From contig JAEWBS010000007.1 of the NCBI GenBank assembly GCA_023391005.1, forward strand, positions 1 through 23,142: DNA of 23,142 nt. Reading direction: 5' to 3'. The notes beneath the pieces are model-generated. The model was not told where the DNA came from. It searched no databases and saw only the letters and a list, made by a program, of their open reading frames with translations. Made by a program: the position numbers and the translations under genes. How positions within the stretch are numbered: the first letter of the stretch is position 1; every line of letters begins with the position of its first letter. Source of the DNA: Bacillota bacterium (GTDB lineage Bacteria > Bacillota > Clostridia > Oscillospirales > Ruminococcaceae). This document shows, in pieces, positions 7,511 through 15,450 of the stretch.

Positions 7511-7534
7511 AAAACGTTTTCGCGCAAACGTTTT
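7511..7534 (-). promoter_or_regulatory. Twin LacI-type operator palindromes
   Basis: Two CG-centred palindromes lie head to tail: AAAACGTTTT at 7511-7520 and AAACGTTT at 7526-7533, with centres 14 bases apart. LacI-family repressors bind palindromes with a central CG and AACG-type half-sites. The pair lies immediately downstream of the predicted -10 box and covers the expected transcription start, which is the classic position for repression. The binding protein is presumably the adjacent LacI-type regulator. Confidence 0.68.
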
Positions 7535-7542
7535 ACATGCTT

Positions 7543-7572
7543 AGAATAGCATTCGATTCAACGACCTGTCAA
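7543..7572 (-). promoter_or_regulatory. Promoter of the lacI-TRAP operon
   Basis: On the minus strand a perfect -35 TTGACA (7567-7572) is followed after 18 bases by TATTCT (7543-7548, four of six matches to consensus). Transcription would start near 7536, about 55 bases before the TTG start of the repressor gene. The twin operators cover the start point. Confidence 0.6.
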
Positions 7573-7709
7573 TGCATTGGAATTACAGAAATATCCTAAG
7601 TGCTATAGTAATGTTGTATATACGTGAAACCTATTTTTATATAAAACCTGTTGTTTTGATCATAATGATGTAAAAATGGGGGAAGCGTTTTATGAATATG
7701 TGCATAAGA

Positions 7710-7751
7710 TTATCAGGCGATAACCGCCAAATGCCGGTTATCGCCTGATAA
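7710..7751. repeat. Perfect 17-bp inverted repeat downstream of the subtilase genes
   Basis: Bases 7710-7726 and 7735-7751 are perfect inverted repeats with an eight-base loop. The element lies 62 to 104 bases beyond the stop codon of the second subtilase gene (minus strand). Neither strand has a T-run after the stem. It may act as a 3' stabiliser or a Rho-assisted terminator, or be a protein site. The rest of 7573-7813 is AT-rich with no gene that I can support. Confidence 0.65.
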
Positions 7752-7813
7752 GGATATCACCTAAGGGCAAACCTAAAACCGCCGGTGATGAGCGGTAGCT
7801 GAATATCAACGCG

Positions 7814-9511
7814 TCAAGGAGAGAGCTCACGCATATAATAAAAGGCTTGCAGCAGGTTTAAAGCGCCGAAGCCCCATTGCGAATTAGGGTAGGACATCTC
7901 GTCACTGCGCTTGCATCCGCGTACCAGATAAGCGTTGATGGCGGTGGTGCTAAAGCCCAGATCGTTGCCGTTGACGATGGCCCATTGCAGCATCAGTGCA
8001 CAGGCCCCCGAGGTGATGGCCGAAGCGATGCTTGTGCCGCTCATATAGCCGTATCCCGAAGGGTAGATGCCGCCAATCTGATAGCCCGGCGCCACAAGGT
8101 CGGGGGCGAGTGGATTGAGCCGTGTAGGGCCCCATGAGGACATGGGATAGAGCGCGTCGCTGCCTGAGTCGGTGGCGCCGCAGCGTATCGTACCCGACCC
8201 CGTCGCAGGATAGGTGATGGTGTAGTAGGGGTCGGAGGTTAAAAATTCCACGCTTGGCGAAACGAATCCGACCAGCGGCAGCCACGCCTGAATCGTTCCG
8301 TTTAAGATAATATCGCCATATACCGTAACGGTCCATATGCCGGGGGTGGCGTTGAGTATTTTGACAATGGTTACCTGGTCGCCGCTGCCCTCGATCGGAA
8401 AATGATAGGAGATGCTGACCTCTGAATGCTCAAGCACAAGGCGGGTGGTCAGCGTATAGGCGGCCTTAGCCGGTACCCGTCCGACCAACTCCCCGGTCGG
8501 GGAGCGCAGCGATACCGAAGTTCGGTCGCTAATCATATTTGTGATAACCATAAAGATATCTCCGGCATCGTCTCCCGCCCGGATATCGATGTCGATCGGC
8601 TCTTTATCAGGTGAAAATTTTTTATAGAAATGGCGCTTGGTCTGGTTTTCATTTCCGGCCGAGGTGCAGATACAGACGCCGGGTATGGCACCGACGGTAT
8701 ACATATAATCCTCACAGGGACTAAAACCGTCATGGCTGTCATAATCTGAGCCCAAGCCGATGCAGATTACGACCGGGCGGTGTAGCTCAACGGCCTTTTG
8801 CATGATATATTCAATACCCAGCATCAAAAAAGAAGCCTCAAAGGCGTTTTGCTGTTCCCTTGGAACGACGAAGCGCTGAAGATAGAATGGATAGGCCTTT
8901 TTGAGCTTTACCATAATGATTTCAGCCTTCGGCGCCGCGCCGATGAAATCGCCGACCGGACTGGCCGCCGCGACTGAGGCCAGAAAGGTACCGTGCCCGA
9001 CCTCATCGTTGTGCGGAACAATGTCAAAAGGGTTTTCTGAGGCCAAAGCGGCATTGATCTGTGCATTGGTATATTCGGTTCCCAGCGGAAGACCGCCCGG
9101 CGGTGTGCCCGGAATGGTCTGATCATAAATCGATTGGATTTTGCTGCTGCCGTCGGGGTGCTTAAAAATTGGCTGTGTATAATCAATGCCGGTATCGATA
9201 AAGCCGATGAGCACCCCCTCGCCGCTCAGATTGAGATGAGGTTGCTGCTGCACCTGAATAATAGCCGCCGATTCGAGACTGGGGCGTATGGTCAGCCCCA
9301 ATACGGTTGGCACGCTGTTAATAAAATCGGTGCCCATATAGGTGATCATGTCGTTATAGTCCTCAATCTTGGCGTAACAGATAATATAGGTGTCCTTGAC
9401 GGTGTAGCTTGCAATAAGGCCGGGGTGGTTTAAAATCATCTGGTCATAATAAGCATCTTTTCTGATAATAAAATCGACAATATCGGGTGCGTACAGCGCG
9501 TCTTTATCCAA
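7814..9511 (-). CDS. Csp-type subtilisin-like serine protease (S8 family), copy A
   Basis: The 565-residue protein has an N-terminal prodomain (about 1-95), then a subtilase catalytic domain with the full triad Asp106 (GFIDTGIDY), His173 (VGHGTFLAS) and Ser494 (SGTSIASA), and the oxyanion Asn287 (SAGNE). A roughly 120-residue insertion between the Asn and Ser blocks (SVSLRSPTGELV to about GTIQAWLPL) looks like the jelly-roll domain of clostridial Csp germination proteases. No signal peptide is present, which suits a cytoplasmic or spore-located enzyme. The start is a TTG at 9511 with AAAGGAGG 7 bases upstream. Reading from the earlier ATG at 9628 would overlap the upstream gene and add 39 residues with no counterpart in the sister protein. 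It lies 59 bases after copy B and probably shares its transcript. Confidence 0.9.
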   Translation of the reverse strand: MDKDALYAPDIVDFIIRKDAYYDQMILNHPGLIASYTVKDTYIICYAKIEDYNDMITYMGTDFINSVPTVLGLTIRPSLESAAIIQVQQQPHLNLSGEGVLIGFIDTGIDYTQPIFKHPDGSSKIQSIYDQTIPGTPPGGLPLGTEYTNAQINAALASENPFDIVPHNDEVGHGTFLASVAAASPVGDFIGAAPKAEIIMVKLKKAYPFYLQRFVVPREQQNAFEASFLMLGIEYIMQKAVELHRPVVICIGLGSDYDSHDGFSPCEDYMYTVGAIPGVCICTSAGNENQTKRHFYKKFSPDKEPIDIDIRAGDDAGDIFMVITNMISDRTSVSLRSPTGELVGRVPAKAAYTLTTRLVLEHSEVSISYHFPIEGSGDQVTIVKILNATPGIWTVTVYGDIILNGTIQAWLPLVGFVSPSVEFLTSDPYYTITYPATGSGTIRCGATDSGSDALYPMSSWGPTRLNPLAPDLVAPGYQIGGIYPSGYGYMSGTSIASAITSGACALMLQWAIVNGNDLGFSTTAINAYLVRGCKRSDEMSYPNSQWGFGALNLLQAFYYMRELSP

Positions 9512-9570
9512 AAGAACGCCTCCTTTCGGATCGGCGTCGCAGCGCCGGTGATGTGTACGAACAAAATCTG

Positions 9571-11262
9571 CTATAGTTCGCGCATGTAATAAAAAGATCG
9601 CGTCAGGTTGAGCATGCCGTACCCCCATTGGTTATTGGGGTAGATTACCAGCTCGTTGCGGTTGCAGCCCCGAATGAGATAGGCCTTGACGGCGGGGGTG
9701 CAAAAGCCAAAATCGTGCCCCTTGACAATCGCCCACTGCATCAGCAGCGCGCAGGCCCCCGCAGTGATGGCCGCGGCGCAGCTTGTGCCGCTCATATAGC
9801 CAAAACCGGCGGGATAGATGCCGCCAATCTGATAGCCGGGGGCCAGCAGATCGGGCATTTCGCTCTGTATTCTCGTTGGACCCCAGGAGGACAGCGGATA
9901 TAAAATGTTGCGAACGCTGTTATAAGCGCCGCAGCAGATTGGCCCTAAGCCGGTGGCCGGATAGGTGATGGTGTTGTAGGGGTTGGAGGATAGAAACTCC
10001 ACATTTGGCGATATAAAGCCGGTCATGGGCAGCCAGGCGCGAATCGCGCCGTCTATGATAAAATCGCCGTAGGCTGTAATGGTCCACAGGCCGGGGGTGG
10101 CGTCGCGTATTTTAACGATGGTCACCTGATCGCCGCTGTTGCTGATTGGGAACAGATAGGTTACCGCGACCTCTGCTTTCTCAAGAACAAGCTGTGTGAC
10201 TTGGGTAAATAGGGGTTTGGCCGGCACCCGTTTGACAAGCTCGCCCGTCGGGGAGCGCACCGAGACTGAGATAACATCTGAGAAGCGGTTTGTGATAATA
10301 ACCCAAATATTTCCGGCGTTTTGACCGACCTGAATATCGATATTTTCGGGGGTCTTGTCGCGTGAAAAACGGTTGTAATAGTGGTGCTTTGCCTGACTTT
10401 CGTTCCCGGCGGCCACGCAGATGCAAACCCCCGCAATATTTGAGATATCCAGCAAATAATCCTCAAGCGGGCTGGTGCCGTCGTGACTGTCGTAATTTGA
10501 ACCGAGTCCGAGGCAGATGACCACCGGGCGTTTAAGCGCCCGTGCCTTTTTGATGATATACTCAATACCCAGCATAACCGACGTGGCCTCAAAAGCGTTT
10601 TGCTGATCCTCGGGCACAAAAAACAGCTCGCGCATGAAAGGGTAAGCCCCCTTGAGCTTTACCATGATAATTTCCGCTTCGGGCGCGGCGCCGATAAAAT
10701 CCTCTTCGTTAATGGCGGAGCCGGCTGCTATCGAGGCTAAAAAGGTGCCGTGCCCCGACTCGTCGACATGGGGCAGAACGCTCAAGGGCGCCTCGGCGGC
10801 TAGAGCCGCGTTAATCTGCGCGTTGGTATATTCAACGCCGATCGGGAAGCCCTCCGGCGGCGTTCCAGGAACCGATTGGTCGTAGATGAATTGAATTTTG
10901 CTGGTGCCGTCCTGATTTAAAAAAACTTCTTTTCGATAGTCGATGCCGGTATCGATAAAGCCGATTAACACACCCTGACCTTTGAGGTCGAGGTAGGGCT
11001 GCTGCTGCATCTGAATAATGCCCGAGGCCTCGAGCTCGGCGCGGCCCAGCAGGCCAAGAACGGTGGGAAGGCCTCTTTGGATGCCCATATAGCGGGACAT
11101 ATCTCTATAGCCTTCGACGGTGGCATAGCAGATAATATAAGTGTCGCTGACCGTGTGGCTTGTGATCAAGCCGGGGTGATCTAAGATATAGCGTTCAAAA
11201 TAAGCGCCTTTTCTGACGAAAAAGTCGACGACATCCGCTGAATATAGCTGATTGATATCCAA
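9571..11262 (-). CDS. Csp-type subtilisin-like serine protease (S8 family), copy B
   Basis: The 563-residue protein is colinear with the downstream sister protease from the first residues (MD..LY..D.VDF) to the last (FYYMREL). It has a prodomain to about residue 93 and a complete active site: Asp104 (GFIDTGIDY), His171 (SGHGTFLAS), Asn287 (AAGNE) and Ser494 (SGTSCAAA). The same jelly-roll-like insertion lies around residues 330-412. The start is TTG at 11262, behind GGGAGG with 8 intervening bases. Related Csp proteins process the cortex hydrolase SleC or act as germinant-sensing pseudoproteases. Here both copies look catalytically competent, so a protease role is likely, but the substrate cannot be told. 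A 144-base gap separates it from the LysR gene upstream. Confidence 0.9.
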   Translation of the reverse strand: MDINQLYSADVVDFFVRKGAYFERYILDHPGLITSHTVSDTYIICYATVEGYRDMSRYMGIQRGLPTVLGLLGRAELEASGIIQMQQQPYLDLKGQGVLIGFIDTGIDYRKEVFLNQDGTSKIQFIYDQSVPGTPPEGFPIGVEYTNAQINAALAAEAPLSVLPHVDESGHGTFLASIAAGSAINEEDFIGAAPEAEIIMVKLKGAYPFMRELFFVPEDQQNAFEATSVMLGIEYIIKKARALKRPVVICLGLGSNYDSHDGTSPLEDYLLDISNIAGVCICVAAGNESQAKHHYYNRFSRDKTPENIDIQVGQNAGNIWVIITNRFSDVISVSVRSPTGELVKRVPAKPLFTQVTQLVLEKAEVAVTYLFPISNSGDQVTIVKIRDATPGLWTITAYGDFIIDGAIRAWLPMTGFISPNVEFLSSNPYNTITYPATGLGPICCGAYNSVRNILYPLSSWGPTRIQSEMPDLLAPGYQIGGIYPAGFGYMSGTSCAAAITAGACALLMQWAIVKGHDFGFCTPAVKAYLIRGCNRNELVIYPNNQWGYGMLNLTRSFYYMREL

Positions 11263-11343
11263 ATTCTACGCCTCCCGAAAACATGATGAGCGGGGTCTTC
11301 CTATTGTAAAACACCTACTCGCAGCGCATTTATGCATATAGTT

Positions 11344-11349
11344 ATTATA
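11344..11349 (-). promoter_or_regulatory. Possible -10 box for the twin protease genes
   Basis: A perfect TATAAT occurs on the minus strand in the 144-base gap, 82 bases before the TTG start of copy B. No good -35 lies at the right distance. Regulation by a sporulation sigma factor would be reasonable for Csp-like genes but no clear site is visible. Confidence 0.3.
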
Positions 11350-11406
11350 TTTAAGGCATGCGTAAAATATGAGAAGGCCGCCGCCCCGACGGTTTGCCGG
11401 GCCGGG

Positions 11407-12279
11407 TTATATTTTATACCGGTGGGGCAGATAGTCCAAAAAGCGTTCGGCGGCACAGGGGAGCGATTTTCGGTTGCGCATGGCCAGCCCGATGTGGCGA
11501 TAGGCCGGTACTTCCAGCTCTTTAGTGACAATATCGTAAGGGATGCGCTGCAAAATCAGCTCGGGCAGAATGCTGATGCCAAGGCCGTTTTCAACCATCG
11601 ACATGATGGCGTAATCGTCCCATGTGGTAAAGCGCACCTGCGGGTGCAGGCCGTGGCGCTCAAAAATAGCGGCAATTTCGGCCTTAGCCCCCTTTTCAAG
11701 CAGCATGAACGGCTCGCGCTCGAGCGCTTTGAGCGGAAAACGGTCGCATTCGGCCAACCGGTGCGTCTTGGGCAGTACGACGAGCAGGCGGTCCCGCTCC
11801 TCGATGCTGACCGTATCAAACGCCGCTTCGGTCGGCAGCCGCAGAAAACCGAAATCCACACGCCCCTGCCGTATCCAGGACTCGATTTCGGTATAATCGC
11901 CAAGCAGCAGCTCAAACTCGGTTTTCGGATAATCCTGCTCAAAGCGCTTGATCATGTTGGGCAGCCAGTGGGTTGCCACGCTTGAAAAGGTGCCGATGCG
12001 TATTAGGCCAGAGCTGCCGTCCTGCAGATCGGCCACCTGCGCCGCCAACAGCGCTTGCTCGTTGCAGACGCGCTGAATCTGTGCAAACAGCTTCAGGCCG
12101 TCTGAGGTGAGCGTCACACCGGATTTTCCGCGCTCCAACAGCGTCACGCCCCATTCGGCTTCGAGATCGCCGAGCATCCGACTGACGCCCGACTGCGTAT
12201 AGTTTAGGCTTTCTGCGGCTTTTGTCAGGCTGCCATATTCCACGGCTTTGATAAGCGCCAGATACTTTTGCAAATTCAT
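11407..12279 (-). CDS. LysR-family transcriptional regulator
   Basis: The protein has an N-terminal winged helix-turn-helix (first 60 residues, MNLQKYLALIKAVEYGSLTKAAE to ERGKSGVTLT) and a LysR substrate-binding domain, with RIGTFSSVATHWLP opening it and a GLGISILPE motif near the end. I chose the ATG at 12279 (290 residues) because it follows a GGGTGAT ribosome-like site. The ATG four codons upstream at 12291 has none. The gene is divergent from an EamA transporter with an intergenic inverted repeat, so it most likely controls that exporter and itself. The coinducer is unknown. The C-terminus is a basic HRYKI. Confidence 0.92.
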   Translation of the reverse strand: MNLQKYLALIKAVEYGSLTKAAESLNYTQSGVSRMLGDLEAEWGVTLLERGKSGVTLTSDGLKLFAQIQRVCNEQALLAAQVADLQDGSSGLIRIGTFSSVATHWLPNMIKRFEQDYPKTEFELLLGDYTEIESWIRQGRVDFGFLRLPTEAAFDTVSIEERDRLLVVLPKTHRLAECDRFPLKALEREPFMLLEKGAKAEIAAIFERHGLHPQVRFTTWDDYAIMSMVENGLGISILPELILQRIPYDIVTKELEVPAYRHIGLAMRNRKSLPCAAERFLDYLPHRYKI

Positions 12280-12301
12280 AACATCACCCATGATTAATCA
12301 T

Positions 12302-12336
12302 CATAATAAATATGTAAAGTATTCGTTTTTATTATG
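12302..12336. promoter_or_regulatory. LysR-type operator candidate, 9-bp inverted repeat
   Basis: CATAATAAA at 12302-12310 and TTTATTATG at 12328-12336 form perfect arms 17 bases apart in the gap between the divergent LysR and EamA genes. The right arm covers the -35 zone of the predicted EamA promoter. A further palindrome TGATTAATCA lies at 12291-12300 next to the regulator start. LysR proteins typically bind AT-rich interrupted palindromes in such divergent gaps. Confidence 0.5.
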
Positions 12337-12346
12337 GATAATAGTA

Positions 12347-12355
12347 TGCTATAGT
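12347..12355 (+). promoter_or_regulatory. Extended -10 promoter for the EamA gene
   Basis: TGCTATAGT fits an extended -10 (TG, one base, then TATAGT with five of six matches). The -35 region is poor, which is common for activator-dependent promoters controlled by a LysR protein. Transcription would start near 12362. Confidence 0.5.
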
Positions 12356-12396
12356 GATACCGTTGTCAATATAAACAAGGGTGGGATCGAAATCAC

Positions 12397-13308
12397 ATGA
12401 ACAGCAAACGGGCCTATGCCCAATATTTTGCGGCGCTGCTGATGTTTGGCATGAACGGCGTCGTCGCGAGCCACATTGCGATGAGCAGCTATGAGATTGT
12501 CTTTACGAGAACGCTGCTCGGCAGCCTATTCACCGTCATGCTTTTTGTACTGACGCAAAAAAGGGTGCGGCTATTCAAAAGTAAGAAATGCGCGCTTTAC
12601 TTATTCCTCTCAGGCGTCTCGATGGGCGTCAGCTGGATATTGCTGTACGAGGCCTATCGGCAGATTGGCGTCGGCGTGGCTTCGCTGGCTTATTATTGCG
12701 GTCCGGTCATCGTCATGGCGCTCTCGCCGGTGCTTTTTTCAGAAGCGCTGACCCGGGCAAAGGTATCAGGCTTTGCCGCCGTGCTGCTCGGCATGCTTTT
12801 GGTTAACCTGCAAGCCCTGCAAGGCGGCAAGACAGCGTGGGGGCTGTTTTGCGGCGTCATGTCCGCCGTTATGTACGCCGCAATGGTTGTTTTCAATAAA
12901 AGCGTCGACGGTATTACCGGCGGCGAAAATACGATGTGGCAAATGCTCAGCGGCTTTTTGACACTGGCGGTGTTTATGGTCTTTCGGCAGGGCCTCGCGC
13001 TGCATATACCACCCGGGAGCCTGCTGTCCATTCTGGTGCTGGGCTTGTTCAATACCGGTTTGGGCTGCTATTTTTATTTTTCGTCAATTGGGCGGCTGCC
13101 TGTGCAGACAGTGGCGGTCTGCGGTTATCTTGAGCCGCTTTCGGCGGTACTTTTTGCGGCGCTGTTTTTGGACGAGCACCTGTCCGCCCTTCAGCTGGCG
13201 GGTGCGGCGCTGATTATCGGCGGGGCCGCTTTCAGTGAGGGCTTTCACCGCAGGGGCAGTCCAATGATGTGCCGTTCGGACGAAAAAAAGCGATGTGATC
13301 CGTTTTAA
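12397..13308 (+). CDS. EamA/DMT-family permease
   Basis: The 303-residue protein has ten evident hydrophobic segments arranged as two EamA repeats (about residues 10-137 and 147-283), typical of drug/metabolite transporters of the RhaT/YdcZ type. Motifs include the first-repeat VASLAYYCGPVIVMALSPVLFSE and second-repeat VCGYLEPLSAVLFAALFLDE, each ending in the usual proline-containing helix and acidic pair. A short polar C-terminal tail follows. Proteins of this group often export amino acids or metabolites, but the substrate cannot be inferred. The ATG at 12397 has a GGGTGGGAT ribosome-like site. It is divergent from the LysR gene, whose product is its likely regulator. Confidence 0.9.
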   Translation: MNSKRAYAQYFAALLMFGMNGVVASHIAMSSYEIVFTRTLLGSLFTVMLFVLTQKRVRLFKSKKCALYLFLSGVSMGVSWILLYEAYRQIGVGVASLAYYCGPVIVMALSPVLFSEALTRAKVSGFAAVLLGMLLVNLQALQGGKTAWGLFCGVMSAVMYAAMVVFNKSVDGITGGENTMWQMLSGFLTLAVFMVFRQGLALHIPPGSLLSILVLGLFNTGLGCYFYFSSIGRLPVQTVAVCGYLEPLSAVLFAALFLDEHLSALQLAGAALIIGGAAFSEGFHRRGSPMMCRSDEKKRCDPF

Positions 13309-13337
13309 TCTTTGGATTCTCGTCTTTTGGTTGAATC

Positions 13338-13366
13338 TGGACTTTCTTTTGTCATTTTGTTATAAT
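13338..13366 (+). promoter_or_regulatory. Promoter of the pirin gene
   Basis: TGGACT (13338-13343, four of six) is spaced 17 bases from a perfect TATAAT (13361-13366), which is preceded by TG at the extended -10 position. The message would begin near 13373, leaving a leader of about 130 bases before the pirin start. That leader contains an AAAAGC/GCTTTT stem near 13443-13462 of unknown role. Confidence 0.62.
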
Positions 13367-13504
13367 TTAAAAATAAATATTATTTATAGGGTATCGGTAC
13401 CAATCCATGGGGCTAACTAATAGCGTGCGGTTTTCCTAGCTGAAAAGCCTTTTGGCGCTTTTAGAATTGACCCAATACAGCATTTTGACAAAAGGGGTGT
13501 GGAT

Positions 13505-14347
13505 ATGAAAAGACGTGAAATTGTAAGACTGGTTCGTGGGCAGCAGGCGACCGACGGTGCGGGCGTGCGCCTTGTGCGGGTACTCGGCAAGCGCGATGTT
13601 GAGGATTTTGATCCGTTCCTGATGCTCGACTCCTTTGATTCCACCGACCCTGCCGATTATGTGGCGGGCTTTCCGATGCATCCGCACAGAGGTATTGAGA
13701 CGATCACTTATCTGATTGCGGGTAAAATTGAGCATGAAGACAGCTTGGGCAACCGGGGGACGATCGGCAGCGGAGAGAGCCAGTGGATGACGGCGGGCAG
13801 TGGTATTTTACATCAGGAGATGCCCAAGGCTTCTGAACGGATGCTCGGCTTTCAGCTGTGGTTGAACCTGCCGAGCGGGGAGAAGATGGCCGAACCGGCA
13901 TATCTGGGTATTACACAGGAGATGGTGCCGCAGCTTCAAAAGGACGACGCGCAAATTCGTGTGCTGTCGGGTCAGTTTGAAGGCGTCGCGGGCGTGACGC
14001 CGCGCCACATTCCGGCAGCCATCTATGATATCACGCTGCCGCGCGGCCAAACGCTCTCGCTTGAGACAAAGCCGGATGAGACGGTGTTCATCTTTCTGAT
14101 AGAAGGGGATGCCGCCATCAACGATCAACGCATTTCGGCCAAAACGGCGGTGCTGTTTGACGCGGGGGATTTTATTTCAGTTACGTCGCAGCCCGAGATG
14201 GATCTGCGGTTTGCGTTCTTTTCGGCCAAGCCGTTGCACGAGCCGATTGCGTGGGGCGGACCGATTGTCATGAACACCCGGCAGGAGCTTGCGCTGGCGT
14301 TTGAAGAGCTGAATCAGGGGACATTCGTCAAGCATAAAGGGCAATGA
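13505..14347 (+). CDS. Pirin-family bicupin protein
   Basis: The 280-residue product is a pirin. The first cupin holds the metal-binding set His59 and His61 (FPMHPHRGIETITY), His103 and Glu105 (GSGILHQEMP). The second cupin is degenerate, as usual in the family. Bacterial pirins bind iron and some have quercetinase activity; physiological roles are mostly unclear. The ATG at 13505 has AAAGGGG seven bases upstream, while a GTG two codons earlier sits on the ribosome site and is unlikely. The next gene on the strand encodes a flavin reductase. Pirins and quinone or FMN reductases often travel together, so a redox or aromatic-stress role is plausible. Confidence 0.93.
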   Translation: MKRREIVRLVRGQQATDGAGVRLVRVLGKRDVEDFDPFLMLDSFDSTDPADYVAGFPMHPHRGIETITYLIAGKIEHEDSLGNRGTIGSGESQWMTAGSGILHQEMPKASERMLGFQLWLNLPSGEKMAEPAYLGITQEMVPQLQKDDAQIRVLSGQFEGVAGVTPRHIPAAIYDITLPRGQTLSLETKPDETVFIFLIEGDAAINDQRISAKTAVLFDAGDFISVTSQPEMDLRFAFFSAKPLHEPIAWGGPIVMNTRQELALAFEELNQGTFVKHKGQ

Positions 14348-14352
14348 TGGAT

Positions 14353-14450
14353 GCGCAGCGGCCCGCCGCTTAGTACGGCGATTGCTTGGCGCGAAATAAT
14401 GCCATGCGTCTGCGCGCAACGGCTTGCCGCTTAACGAGGCAGCGGCAAGC
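14353..14450 (+). repeat. Imperfect direct repeats with a strong hairpin
   Basis: In the gap between pirin and the flavin reductase, a 20-base unit at 14353-14372 recurs at 14414-14433 with 17 matches. The second copy forms a perfect 10-bp stem (14422-14431 with 14441-14450), and the first can fold less perfectly. No T-run follows. The transcript may continue into the next gene with the structure controlling relative expression. Confidence 0.45.
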
Positions 14451-14491
14451 GCGCGTTACCATAAACGGCAATAAACAGATAAAAGGATGAT

Positions 14492-15052
14492 ATGATGAAA
14501 AAGCTGAAGATTGTCGCGGTCGTCGGATCGCTGCGCAAAGATTCCTATAACCGCCAGTTGGCCAAAGCGGCACAGGCTGCCGTGGGCGACCGTGCGGACT
14601 TTGAGCTGCTCGAATATGCTGATATCCCGTTTTTTAACGAGGATATTGAAACGCCGATGCCCGAGCAGATTGCACGGGTGCGCGGCATTGTGGCGGCGGC
14701 GGACGGCGTCTGGTTTTTTACACCGGAATATAACCATTTCTTTTCGGGCGTGCTGAAAAACCTGCTGGATTGGCTCTCAAGGTCGCCAAGCGAAGAAGAG
14801 CCCTCTCCGCTTTGGGAAAAACCGGCCGCCTTCAGCGGCATTACTCCCGGTACGCTGGGCACGGCGCTCTCTCAAGATCATCTTGTAACGCTGATCAGCC
14901 TGCTTAACATGCGGGTGATGAACGCGCCCCGGCTGAGAATTTCCAGCGCGGCCAAGCAGCTCAACGCCGAGGGTCGGCTTGAGCTGACCGCCAGCGCGCC
15001 GTTTTTGCAGGATCAGGCGGATGCTTTTTTAACATTTATCCAAAAAGGCTGA
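14492..15052 (+). CDS. NADPH-dependent FMN reductase (ChrR/YieF-like quinone reductase)
   Basis: The 186-residue flavodoxin-like protein carries the FMN-phosphate loop GSLRKDSYNRQLAKA (residues 13-27) and the PEYNHFFSGVLKNLLDWLS motif (residues 78-96), both diagnostic of NAD(P)H-dependent FMN reductases such as ChrR, YieF and azoreductase relatives. It should reduce quinones, chromate or other acceptors using NAD(P)H and FMN in the cytoplasm. There are two consecutive ATG codons. The second (14495) has the better distance (seven bases) from the AAAGGA site, so the protein may be one residue shorter. It follows pirin by 144 bases with no intervening terminator and ends 34 bases before a clear terminator, so it could share the pirin transcript. 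Confidence 0.92.
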   Translation: MMKKLKIVAVVGSLRKDSYNRQLAKAAQAAVGDRADFELLEYADIPFFNEDIETPMPEQIARVRGIVAAADGVWFFTPEYNHFFSGVLKNLLDWLSRSPSEEEPSPLWEKPAAFSGITPGTLGTALSQDHLVTLISLLNMRVMNAPRLRISSAAKQLNAEGRLELTASAPFLQDQADAFLTFIQKG

Positions 15053-15086
15053 TTATTGCGTCGTGTCTTAAAATGAATCATCGCAT

Positions 15087-15115
15087 AAAAAGCGACCTGA
15101 TCGGGTCGCTTTTTT
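15087..15115 (+). terminator. Rho-independent terminator after the flavin reductase
   Basis: An 11-bp stem (15087-15097 with 15104-15114, core AGCGACC/GGTCGCT) ends in a T-run from 15110. The A-run on the left side means it could also stop transcription on the opposite strand. It closes the pirin/flavin reductase unit. Between it and the amt promoter (15116-15368) I see AT-rich sequence with no gene or element I can name. Confidence 0.9.
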
Positions 15116-15368
15116 GTGCAGGAAATTGAGATCTTTCCTGCGCGCCGCGCTTGGGGTTTGATGTCAATACTCAGCTGCTCATGGCATTAACAACTCTGAT
15201 GAAAGACGCATATCAAACCTAAAGCCAGCAAAGCCGCCAAACTAAATTTATAAAGTCTGTGCATTTTGCAATGTGAATTTAAGAGGAATCTATATTTCAA
15301 AATATCAAAATGTTTTGCTTTTATTCGCAGAGTTTTAATAGAGGATTCACAAAATTTGAATTTTGATA

Positions 15369-15397
15369 TTGATATTCCTGCATTTATGTATTATAGT
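15369..15397 (+). promoter_or_regulatory. Promoter of the amt gene
   Basis: TTGATA (15369-15374, five of six) and TATAGT (15392-15397, five of six) are separated by exactly 17 bases. Transcription should start near 15404, giving a leader of about 120 bases before the ATG at 15523. Confidence 0.68.
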
Positions 15398-15450
15398 GAT
15401 CCCAAGCTTCAAGGCGCGGCCTGAGATTTGGCGGCCTGCGGTACACTTTC

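Noticed and set aside
11332..11985. 217-codon plus-strand frame opposite the LysR gene
   Set aside because: Antisense to a convincing LysR protein; composition is that of a shadow frame with no family motif.
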